Below are positions 1 through 6,500 of a stretch of 15,158 nt of DNA, piece by piece. Under the pieces are notes generated by a model. It made no database searches. It worked only from the letters and a program-made list of their open reading frames with translations, and was not told the origin of the DNA. The stretch covers positions 1 to 15,158 of the forward strand of contig DATFGL010000092.1 in assembly GCA_035249465.1 (NCBI GenBank), in the 5' to 3' direction. The position numbers and the translations under genes were made by a program. The stretch comes from 66-474 sp035249465. Its GTDB lineage: Bacteria > Pseudomonadota > Gammaproteobacteria > Xanthomonadales > Rhodanobacteraceae. Every line of letters begins with the position of its first letter. The stretch's first letter is position 1.

Positions 1-183
1 CGCATCGCCGAGTTCGACCGGAAGTTTGCGGGCCGCGATGTGCCGCGTCCCGCCGAATGGGGCGGCTATCGCGTCGTGCCCGACCTGGTCGAGTTCTGGT
101 ACGCGGGCGAACACCGCTGGAACGAACGCCATCGCTGGGAGCTCTCCGAGGGCGCGTGGCATGAACGCCTGTTGTATCCGTGA
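1..183 (+). CDS. pdxH: Pyridoxamine/pyridoxine 5'-phosphate oxidase, C-terminal 60 residues (5' truncated by window)
   Basis: PdxH oxidises pyridoxine or pyridoxamine 5'-phosphate to pyridoxal 5'-phosphate with FMN, in the cytoplasm. Only the last 60 codons are present, and the reading frame is open from base 1. Visible landmarks are VPRPAEWGGYRVVPDLVEFW (the family's V-P-x-P-x-x-W-G-G-Y/F-R-V segment), then GEHRWNER, and the terminal LLYP. The segment after EFW lines up without gaps with the E. coli C-terminus (GEHRLHDR...RLAP), but the histidine of the usual R-L-H-D-R active-site motif is an asparagine here (residue 41 of the visible part). The following gene is on the same strand; an alternative upstream start of that gene would overlap this stop codon by one base. 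Identity is secure; whether the enzyme is fully active cannot be judged from the fragment. Confidence 0.93.
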   Translation, partial: RIAEFDRKFAGRDVPRPAEWGGYRVVPDLVEFWYAGEHRWNERHRWELSEGAWHERLLYP

Positions 184-251
184 TGCGTGGGCGAGCCGGG
201 GCTGGCGCCAGGCACCACGGACGGTTCGTGCATGACTCTGCGGAAACCGGT

Positions 252-1052
252 ATGTCGCATGGACCACAGCGAATCGTTTGCCTCACGGAAGAGCCGACCG
301 AGGTGTTGTATGCCCTCGGTGAACAGGATCGCATCGTCGGCATTTCCGGCTTCACCGTGCGGCCCCCGCGCGCGCGAAAAGAGAAGCCCAGGGTTTCCGC
401 GTTCACCAGCGCGAAGATCGAAAAGATCCTTGCGCTGCGGCCGGACATCGCCATCGGGTTTTCCGACATCCAGGCCGACATCGCGCGGGACCTGATCAAG
501 GCCGGCATCGAAGTGTGGATCAGCAACCATCGTTCGGTGGACGGCGTCATCGACTACGTGCGCCGGTTGGGTGCGCTGGTCGGCGCCCACGACAAGGCCG
601 CCGCGTACGCGCGTGAACTTGAAGCGCATGTCGAGCACGTGCGTGCGCAGGGCGCTGCGTTGCCACGGCATCCGCGCGTGTATTTCGAGGAGTGGGACGA
701 GCCGCCCATCACCAGCATCCGTTGGGTCGCGGAATTGGTCCGCATCGCCGGTGGCGAGGACGTGTTTCCGGAGCTGGCGAACGAATCGCTGGCGAAAAAC
801 CGTATCCTCGCCGATCCTGCCGAAGTGGTCCGGCGCAGCCCCGACATCATCCTTGCCTCCTGGTGTGGCAAGAAATTCCAGCCGGCCGCGGTGGCCGCGC
901 GCGCGGGATGGGACGCGATCCCGGCCGTGCGCGACGGCGAGTTGCATGAAATCAAGTCACCGATCATCCTGCAACCCGGTCCGGCGGCGTTGACCGACGG
1001 ACTCGACGCGCTGCATGCGGTGATCGCCCGCTGGGCGCGCACGCACGCCTGA
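252..1052 (+). CDS. Cobalamin-binding / BtuF-like periplasmic-binding-fold protein without signal peptide
   Basis: This 266-residue protein belongs to the helical-backbone substrate-binding family (COG0614, BtuF/FhuD type). It opens directly with the first strand of the fold (QRIVCLTEEPTEVLYALGEQ, residues 6-25). The lobe-linking helix and the second lobe follow: FEEWDEPPITSIRWVAEL (145-162), GGEDVFPELA (167-176), the characteristic ASWCGKKFQP (202-211) and LQPGPAALTDGLDALHAVI (240-258). I chose the ATG at 252 because the conserved region starts five residues later. In-frame starts at 180 (GTG) and 183 (ATG) add about 23 residues that look neither like a signal peptide nor like the family. 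There is no lipobox and no neighbouring permease or ATPase, so it is an orphan. The ligand (corrinoid, heme or other) is not shown by the sequence. The stop lies 45 bases from the repeat-rich element that fills the convergent gap to yggT. Confidence 0.85.
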   Translation: MSHGPQRIVCLTEEPTEVLYALGEQDRIVGISGFTVRPPRARKEKPRVSAFTSAKIEKILALRPDIAIGFSDIQADIARDLIKAGIEVWISNHRSVDGVIDYVRRLGALVGAHDKAAAYARELEAHVEHVRAQGAALPRHPRVYFEEWDEPPITSIRWVAELVRIAGGEDVFPELANESLAKNRILADPAEVVRRSPDIILASWCGKKFQPAAVAARAGWDAIPAVRDGELHEIKSPIILQPGPAALTDGLDALHAVIARWARTHA

Positions 1053-1097
1053 ATTCTTCAGTTTTCTCCGCACGCCGCTTCTTTATCAAGAGCTGTT

Positions 1098-1638
1098 TCG
1101 CTCGCCTTCGGCACGCGAGTGACTTTCTGTTTTGGCAGAAAGTCACCAAAGACCATTGCGCCTGCGGCGGTGATCTCGACAACGTCCTGTTGTCTCGACT
1201 GCCCTTGCCGCTTGCCGATCGCGCGCCGGCGCGAACTCCTGCATCCATGCAGTCGGACATGCGCGCCTTGCTCGCGCGATCGGCTGTGCGGCTGCGGCAC
1301 CGCCAACGGCGCGGTTGTCGCTCTTCTACCGGCCATCCATGGCCTCGCTCGGAGCACGACGAATCAATTTGCTTCGGTCCATCCTGCGCGCAGGAAGCGC
1401 GCCAAATGGGGCCCCTCGGACACGGCGAGCGGACGACGGGCAGGTCCGAAGGATGGCGCACAGGATGTGCGCCAGTTCGCCGCAGGCCCAAGGATGGGCC
1501 GTCGGCGAACCCCGGCGGGTGCGAGCGAATCCGTAGCACAAGGATGTGCGAAGGGCGTGTTCGCGGGGTGGCCTTCTCTTTGGTGACTTTTCTCTTGGCC
1601 ACGCAAGAGAAAGTCACCCGCGCGCCTGGATGCGCGCG
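1098..1638. repeat. ~540-bp non-coding element with two-hairpin inverted ends, filling a convergent gene gap
   Basis: The left end (1098-1151) and right end (1578-1638) are imperfect inverted copies: read inward from the right and as reverse complement from the left, both begin CTTTGGTGACTTT. Each end is itself two stem-loops. The left has GTGACTTTCTG/CAGAAAGTCAC (1119-1129/1136-1146, perfect 11 bp) beside a CTCG...CGAG stem. The right has GGTGACTTTTCTCTTG/CAAGAGAAAGTCACC (1582-1597/1604-1618, one bulged T) beside CGCGCGC/GCGCGCG (1619-1625/1632-1638). The interior has open frames on several strands but none looks like a protein: composition is Arg/Ala/Gly-rich and the frames run through the hairpins. 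No transposase is present, so it resembles a MITE-like or composite REP-like element. From memory, short hypothetical proteins encoding variants of these ends are common in Xanthomonadales annotations, which suggests a dispersed family. It is the only content of the 628-base gap between 1052 and 1681. Confidence 0.7.
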
Positions 1639-1656
1639 GAAAAAGACAGGGATGTC
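1386..1656 (+). ncRNA. Candidate Csr/Rsm-type RNA: array of hairpins with AGGA/GGGA apical loops
   Basis: Five stem-loops on the plus strand expose GGA in the loop: GCGCGC-AGGAA-GCGCGC (1386-1402); GGCGCAC-AGGAT-GTGCGCC (1455-1473); GGCCCA-AGGA-TGGGCC (1485-1500), nested in an outer stem GTTCGCC/GGCGAAC (1475-1481/1504-1510); GCACA-AGGA-TGTGC (1536-1549); and GACA-GGGA-TGTC (1645-1656). The last two contain ACAAGGATGT and ACAGGGATGT, exact matches to the CsrA SELEX core ACARGGAUGU. Multiple GGA-loop hairpins are the architecture of CsrB/RsmZ sponge RNAs. No convincing promoter is visible (the only A+T-rich island is about 1358-1374), and no GacA-type upstream palindrome is seen. The 1578-1625 hairpins could act as a 3' end but lack a U-tract. 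Transcription and protein binding are inference; a DNA-level palindromic repeat is the alternative. Confidence 0.4.
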
Positions 1657-1680
1657 CATCAATCTCGCAAACGCACGCAG

Positions 1681-2250
1681 TCAGATGGTGTGCCCGACGT
1701 TCAACAACCACGCCACGATCACCGTCTGGATCAGCAGGATCACCAATATCGCCAGCACCGGTGAAAGGTCGAAGCCGCCGAGCAGGGGCAGCACCTTGCG
1801 AAAGGGCTTCAGCACCGGTCCGACGATCTTGCCGAGCAGCGGCACCAGCGGATTGCGCGCGTCGATGTTGACGTAGCTGAGCAACGCCCACGCGAAGATC
1901 ATGATCAGATAAACGATCATGAAGAAATTCAGCAGATCGGCCACGCCCAGCACCAGCGTGCCCACGTTCGACGCCCAGAAATCGCCCGCGACGAACCGCA
2001 GCAGAAGGTTCTTGACGACTTCCAGCACCCACCCGATCAGAAGTGCCGCGAGGTTGATGCGCCGCCAGGTCGGGATCACGCGCCGCAACGGCGTCAGGAT
2101 CGGGTTGGTGGCGCGGTACAGGAATTGACAGATCGGGTTGTAGAAATCGGCGCGCACGGCTTCCGCGAGCAGGCGGAACACGAACAGCGCGATCGCGCAG
2201 CCGAACGCGAACTGGATCAGCAGGGCCAGTGCATTGGCGAGGTACATCAT
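1681..2250 (-). CDS. YggT family integral membrane protein
   Basis: A small hydrophobic protein (189 residues from the ATG at 2250, 188 from the adjacent ATG at 2247) with two YGGT repeats. The first covers about residues 2-90, ending in the amphipathic segment NPILTPLRRVIPTWRRIN. The second covers about 97-188 with LLSYVNIDARNPLVPLLGKIVGPVLKPFRKVLP and a final membrane helix LAILVILLIQTVIVAWLL. The repeated P-L-R-R/P-F-R-K basic motif after N-P is the family signature. About four to five membrane segments are expected in the inner membrane. The start codon overlaps the proC stop as ATGATG/TGA, so the two are translationally coupled; AGG lies 2 bases before the first ATG and 5 before the second, which favours the second. 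Linkage of yggT to proC is common in gammaproteobacteria. YggT-family proteins have been linked to osmotic tolerance and to SepF-like division functions in other lineages, but the role here is not shown. Confidence 0.9.
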   Translation of the reverse strand: MMYLANALALLIQFAFGCAIALFVFRLLAEAVRADFYNPICQFLYRATNPILTPLRRVIPTWRRINLAALLIGWVLEVVKNLLLRFVAGDFWASNVGTLVLGVADLLNFFMIVYLIMIFAWALLSYVNIDARNPLVPLLGKIVGPVLKPFRKVLPLLGGFDLSPVLAILVILLIQTVIVAWLLNVGHTI

Positions 2251-3104
2251 TGCCTGGTATCCATTTCCGCGGACATTTCCGCGCCGCGCCGCTTCGCCGC
2301 ATCCAGTGCACGCTCCACCAGCGCGCGGAAACCGCCTTGCTCGAAGGTATCCAACGCGGCGGCGGTGGTGCCGTGCGGGGATGTGACCCGCTTGCGCAAT
2401 TCCGTCGCCGTCTCGGTGCCATCGGCCAGCATGTGTCCGGCACCCAGGCAGGTCTGCGCGGCCAGGGCGCGCGCGGTATCGCGCGGCAGGCCCAGTTGCA
2501 CGGCGGCGTCTTCCATCGCTTCGACCAGCAGGAAGAAATACGCAGGGCCGGATCCGGAGAGCGCCGTCACCGTGTCCATCTGCGTCTCGTCGTCGATCCA
2601 GCGCACGATGCCCGCGGCGTCCAGCAGGCGTTCCGCCAGGGCGCGTTGCCCGGCATCGACATGGCGATTGGCGCAAAGGCCCGCGGCGCCGGCGCCGACC
2701 AGCGCGGGTGTGTTGGGCATGCAGCGCACGATCGCGTGGGTGTCGCCGAGCAGCCTTTCGATTTGTGCGATGCGGACGCCGGCCGCGATGGATATCACCA
2801 GCGGGTTGGCGCCGCGCAGCGGCCCGGCCAGCGCCGTGCACACCGCGTGCATGACCTGCGGCTTCACCGCCAGCACCACGCAATCGGCACCCGCGATGGC
2901 CGCGGCGTTGTCACTGAAGGTTGGTACGGCGAACTCGCGGGCCAGCGCCCCGCGCGCTTCCGCGCGCGGCTCGGCGACGGTGATTGCGGCGGGCGGCACG
3001 CCCCGCGCCAATTGCGCGCCGATCAGGCTGCGCGCCATGTTGCCGCCGCCGATGAAGGCGATGCGTGCATGTGCCGGGACCACCGGTTCGGACTTCGCGG
3101 ACAT
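2247..3104 (-). CDS. proC: Pyrroline-5-carboxylate reductase
   Basis: ProC reduces pyrroline-5-carboxylate to proline with NAD(P)H, the last step of proline synthesis, in the cytoplasm. The 285-residue product shows the N-terminal Rossmann nucleotide site (RIAFIGGGNMARSLIGAQL), the middle PNTPALVGAGAAGLCAN segment, and the C-terminal dimer domain with the signature ALSGSGPAYFFLLVEAMEDA and ELRKRVTSPHGTTAAALDTFEQGGF. E. coli ProC has 269 residues, so length is normal. The ATG at 3104 is chosen because only 15 residues precede the Rossmann strand; an in-frame ATG at 3137 adds 11 residues (MLGAIIATPTP) that are not typical, and neither start has a clear ribosome binding site. It lies close downstream of the mdtC-like gene on the same strand (36-69 bases) and overlaps yggT, so it may be co-transcribed with the pump genes or have its own promoter inside the mdtC 3' end. 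Confidence 0.95.
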   Translation of the reverse strand: MSAKSEPVVPAHARIAFIGGGNMARSLIGAQLARGVPPAAITVAEPRAEARGALAREFAVPTFSDNAAAIAGADCVVLAVKPQVMHAVCTALAGPLRGANPLVISIAAGVRIAQIERLLGDTHAIVRCMPNTPALVGAGAAGLCANRHVDAGQRALAERLLDAAGIVRWIDDETQMDTVTALSGSGPAYFFLLVEAMEDAAVQLGLPRDTARALAAQTCLGAGHMLADGTETATELRKRVTSPHGTTAAALDTFEQGGFRALVERALDAAKRRGAEMSAEMDTRQ

Positions 3105-3173
3105 GGGTGTGGGCGTGGCAATGATGGCGCCAAGCATAACAAGCCGCGCCGCATGCGCGCTCGCGGCCGGCTG

Positions 3174-6100
3174 TCAGGCCCTGCCCAACGCTGCCTTGCG
3201 CCTGAGCGCCCGCTGCGCCTTGCGTTCGCGCCGGCGGCGCGCCCACGAAGCGAATACCAGGTAGATCGCCGGGGTGGAAAGCAGGGTCAGGCTTTGCGAG
3301 AAGATCAGGCCGCCCAGCATCGCGACGCCAAGCGGGCGGCGCAGGTCGGCGCCGGTGCCGAAGCCGATCACCAGCGGCACCGATGCGAGAATCGCGACCA
3401 TCGTCGTCATCATGATCGGCCGGAAGCGCACCAGGCAGGCTTCGCGCACCGCGTCCAGCGGCGTGCGGCCTTCGCGCTCGGCCACCAATGCGAAGTCGAT
3501 CATCATGATCGCGTTCTTCTTCACCAGGCCGATCAGCAGGATCAGCGCCATGATCGCGACGATCGACATGGGCAGGCCGGTGACCTTCAGCGCCAGCAGT
3601 GCGCCGACGCCGGCGGCAGGCAGGGTGGAAAGGATCGTGACCGGGTGCACCAGGTTTTCGTACAGCATGCCCAGCACCAGGTACACGGCGAGGATGGCGC
3701 CGATCAGCAGCAGCGGCATCATCGTCATCTGCTGCTCGAAGCGGCGGAAGAAATCGCCCATGCCGAGCTTGATGTCGCCGGGCATGCGCATGTCGGCGAT
3801 GGTCTTGTTGATCTGCTTCGTGGCATCGCCCATGGAGATGCCCGGCGCCAGGTTGAACGACAGCGACATGCTGGTCATCTGGTTGATGTGCTCGATCTGG
3901 CTCGGCGAAGTGGTGGATTCCTGGTGCGCGATCGCGCTGATCGGAATCATCTTGCCGCTGGACGAGCGCACGAAGATGCTGTTCAGCGCCGCGGGCGATG
4001 CGGTTTGCGTGGGCAGCGCGCTCAGCACCACCTGGTATTGATTGGTGTCGGAATAGATCGTCGAAATCTGGCGCTGGCCGAACGCGTTGTAAAGCGCGTC
4101 GTCCACAGCCGCCATCGACACGCCGAGGCTGATGGCCCTGGTGCGGTCCACCACCATGTTCTGCAGCAGCGAAGCTTCGTCGAGGTCGGTGCCGACGTCG
4201 CGGAACATCGGGTTCTTCTGCAACTGCGCCTGCAACTTCGGCAGCCATTCCTCCAGTTCGGTGGCGCTGTTGCTCTGCAGGTTCACGCTGTACTGGCCGC
4301 CCTGGCTGGTGCCGCCGCCCCCGCCACCGAGATCCTGCAACGCACGGAAGCGCACATTGAGGTCGGGGTAACGCGCGACCTTGGCCGACAGTCGCGCAAC
4401 CACCTGATCGGTGGTGTCGACGCGGCCCTCGCCCAGCGGTTTCAACTGGATGCTGAACCAGCCGCTGGGGCCGCGCCGGCTGGTACCGACGGACGCGCCG
4501 ACGTACTCGACGGCGGGATCCTGGCGCAGCATCTTCACCAGACCGCTGGTGCGCGTTTCCAGGTCGGTGAACGACATGGTCACCTCGCCGCTGGCCCGGC
4601 CCCAGATCAGGCCGGTGTCCTGTGGCGGAAAGCTGGTGAAGGAAATCGCATGGAACAGGTAGATGGTCAGCGCCAGCAGCAGCAGCGGCGTCCACGCCAT
4701 CAACCTGGGATGCCTGTGCAGCGTCCAGTCCAGCGTGCGCGTGTAGACGGACAGCATGCCTGCATGGAAACCGTCGATCGCACGCGACAATTTCGACGGC
4801 CCGGATTCGCGGGTGTCGTGGTGGCGCAGGAAGCGGCCGCACAGGGCCGGCGTCAGCGTCAACGACACCAGCATCGACACGAAGATGGCCGCGATGATGG
4901 TGACCGTGAATTCGCGGAACCACATGCCGATGAAGGACGGTGCGAACAGGATCGGCATGAATACCGCGATCAATGAAGCGGTGATGGCAACGATGGTGAA
5001 GCCGATTTCCCTCGCGCCCTCCAGCGCGGCCTGCAGTCGCGGCTTGCCTTGGTCGAGGTGGCGGATGATGTTTTCGATCACCACGATCGCGTCGTCCACC
5101 ACGAACGTCAGCGCGATCACCAGCGCCAGCAGCGACAGGTTGTCCAGCGTGTAATCCATCGCGTACATCACGATGAAGGCGCCGCACAGCGACATTGGCA
5201 CCGCCGCGGAGGCGATCAGCGTGGGCGCGAGCCGGCGCAGGAATACCGCCATCGTCAGGATCACCATCGACAGGCTGATCAGCAGCGTGATCTGCACGTC
5301 GTTGACCGAGTTGCGGATGGTCGAGGTTTCGTCGAAGTACGGCGTGATCTGCGTGCCCGGCGGCACCAGGTTGCGCAGGCCGGGCAGCTCGTTCTTCACG
5401 CCATCCACCGTGGCAATCACGTTCGCGTCCGGCCGCTTGTACACCTGCAACTGGATCGAGCGCTTGCCGTTGAAGTACGCCGCCTGGAACTGATCCTGCG
5501 CGCCTTCATAGACATTCGCCACGTCGTGCAGGTACACCGGCATGCCGTTGTGGGTGGCGATCACGAGGTCGGCGAAGTCCTCGGCGGAATGCAGCTGATC
5601 GGTCGCGGTGATCGCGGTGGTGATCTCGCCATCGGTGAGGAAGCCTTGCGGCGAGGTCACGTTGGCGGCGGTGATCGCGTTGCGGATGTCGTTGGTGGAC
5701 AAGCCGAGCGCCGTGAGCTTGTGCAGGTCGACATCCACCCGCACCGCCGGTTGCGCGCTGCCGGACACGTCCACCGACGCGACGCCCGGCAACTGGCTGA
5801 GGCGCGGTTGCAGCAGGGTGTTCGCGGAATCGAACAGCGCCGACATCGGCTGCGTGTCGGACGTCAGTGCCAGCGTGATCACCGGGTCGTCGTTCGGGTT
5901 GGCCTTGTGCCACTGCGGCATCGCAAGGCCGGCCGGCAGGTCCGGCACCGCCGCGTTGATCGCGGCATCGACCTGCTGTGCGGCGGCGTTGATGTCGACG
6001 TCTGAATCGAACAGCAGGATCACGAACGCGCTGCCGTTGGAGCTGCGCGAGTTCATCATGTCGACGCCCGGAATCTGGCCGAGGTGACGCTCCAGCGGCG

Positions 6101-6293
6101 CGGTCACGGTGGCCGCCATCGTGGTGGCGTTGGCGCCGGCCTCCGATGCCGACACCCAGATCGCCGGGAATGACACCTGCGGCAGGGCGCTGATGCCGAG
6201 CAGGAAATAGCACAGCATGCCGATCGCCAAAACGCCGGCCGCCATCAACGAAGTGCCGATGGGGCGTTTGACGAAGGGCGAGGAAATGTTCAT
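3174..6293 (-). CDS. mdtC: RND efflux pump permease subunit, MdtC-like
   Basis: This is an inner-membrane proton-driven drug/metabolite exporter of the hydrophobe/amphiphile RND family, 1039 residues (E. coli MdtC is about 1025). The start MNISSPFVKRPIGTSLMAAG is the canonical first membrane helix entry. A large periplasmic domain follows (about 35-330), then helices 2-6 with the proton-relay pair VVDDAIVVIENI (D400, D401). The second periplasmic half carries FGQRQISTIYSDTNQYQVVL, and the C-terminal helices carry LVKKNAIMMIDFA with the relay lysine. A run of six glycines at 656-661 forms a flexible linker in the second porter domain. Assignment to MdtC rather than MdtB rests on being second of the two permease genes and on the shorter, SSPFVKRPIGTSL-type N-terminus. 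In E. coli MdtB and MdtC form a heterotrimer working with MdtA and TolC; the same is inferred here. The ribosome binding site lies against a repeat hairpin. Confidence 0.9.
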   Translation of the reverse strand: MNISSPFVKRPIGTSLMAAGVLAIGMLCYFLLGISALPQVSFPAIWVSASEAGANATTMAATVTAPLERHLGQIPGVDMMNSRSSNGSAFVILLFDSDVDINAAAQQVDAAINAAVPDLPAGLAMPQWHKANPNDDPVITLALTSDTQPMSALFDSANTLLQPRLSQLPGVASVDVSGSAQPAVRVDVDLHKLTALGLSTNDIRNAITAANVTSPQGFLTDGEITTAITATDQLHSAEDFADLVIATHNGMPVYLHDVANVYEGAQDQFQAAYFNGKRSIQLQVYKRPDANVIATVDGVKNELPGLRNLVPPGTQITPYFDETSTIRNSVNDVQITLLISLSMVILTMAVFLRRLAPTLIASAAVPMSLCGAFIVMYAMDYTLDNLSLLALVIALTFVVDDAIVVIENIIRHLDQGKPRLQAALEGAREIGFTIVAITASLIAVFMPILFAPSFIGMWFREFTVTIIAAIFVSMLVSLTLTPALCGRFLRHHDTRESGPSKLSRAIDGFHAGMLSVYTRTLDWTLHRHPRLMAWTPLLLLALTIYLFHAISFTSFPPQDTGLIWGRASGEVTMSFTDLETRTSGLVKMLRQDPAVEYVGASVGTSRRGPSGWFSIQLKPLGEGRVDTTDQVVARLSAKVARYPDLNVRFRALQDLGGGGGGTSQGGQYSVNLQSNSATELEEWLPKLQAQLQKNPMFRDVGTDLDEASLLQNMVVDRTRAISLGVSMAAVDDALYNAFGQRQISTIYSDTNQYQVVLSALPTQTASPAALNSIFVRSSSGKMIPISAIAHQESTTSPSQIEHINQMTSMSLSFNLAPGISMGDATKQINKTIADMRMPGDIKLGMGDFFRRFEQQMTMMPLLLIGAILAVYLVLGMLYENLVHPVTILSTLPAAGVGALLALKVTGLPMSIVAIMALILLIGLVKKNAIMMIDFALVAEREGRTPLDAVREACLVRFRPIMMTTMVAILASVPLVIGFGTGADLRRPLGVAMLGGLIFSQSLTLLSTPAIYLVFASWARRRRERKAQRALRRKAALGRA

Positions 6294-6305
6294 GGCCTAT
6301 CACCA

Positions 6306-6348
6306 CCTTCGGAACGAAGGGGGTCGCCGCGCAGCGGCGGGAGGATGG
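6306..6348 (+). repeat. Palindromic repeat, two-hairpin type (copy A1), abutting the mdtC start
   Basis: Hairpin head CCTTCG-GAA-CGAAGG (6306-6320), then GGGTCG and a second hairpin CGCCGC-GCA-GCGGCG (6325-6339), then the tail GGAGGATGG. The same head, second hairpin and tail occur at 13216-13261 and 14306-14351. In the direction of the mdtC-like gene the head hairpin ends only 12 bases before its ATG, and the AAGG of its arm could be part of the ribosome binding site. Confidence 0.75.
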
Positions 6349-6389
6349 CCGGCGGGAGACAGGGAGAAAACCGTGCAGCAACGCCCGAA

Positions 6390-6456
6390 GCCATCCCCCT
6401 CCTCGCGCTTCGCGCGCGTCCGCTCCCGCTCCGCCCTTCCTTTGGAAGGGGGAGGA
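6390..6456 (-). repeat. Palindromic repeat, CGCGCG-centre type (copy A2)
   Basis: Read on the minus strand: head hairpin CCCTTCC-AAA-GGAAGGG (arms 6434-6440 and 6444-6450), then GCGGAGCGGGAGCG, an alternating CGCG core, and the tail GAGGGGGATGGC. It is an inverted near-copy of 9766-9831 in the other gap of the pump operon. The stem differs between the two (CCTTCC/GGAAGG here, CCTTCG/CGAAGG there) by a paired change that keeps the hairpin. It lies 44-110 bases past the mdtB stop. Confidence 0.75.
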
Positions 6457-6500
6457 AGAGCGAAGCAGCTTCGCGCGACAGACGAGTCATCACCGCTTGA

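Noticed and set aside
1119..1146. 11-bp perfect stem after the btuF-like gene as intrinsic terminator
   Set aside because: There is no T-tract on either strand, and the same stem type recurs as part of the element's ends, so it is better explained as a repeat end.
1190..1876. Open frames inside the 1098-1638 element (both strands)
   Set aside because: They run through the hairpin ends into yggT or btuF neighbours, lack protein-like composition and overlap each other. They look like translated repeat sequence.
2229..4976. 915-codon open frame on the plus strand over yggT-proC-mdtC
   Set aside because: It is antisense to three clearly conserved genes, and the His/Arg/Gln-rich composition is typical of a high-GC shadow frame.
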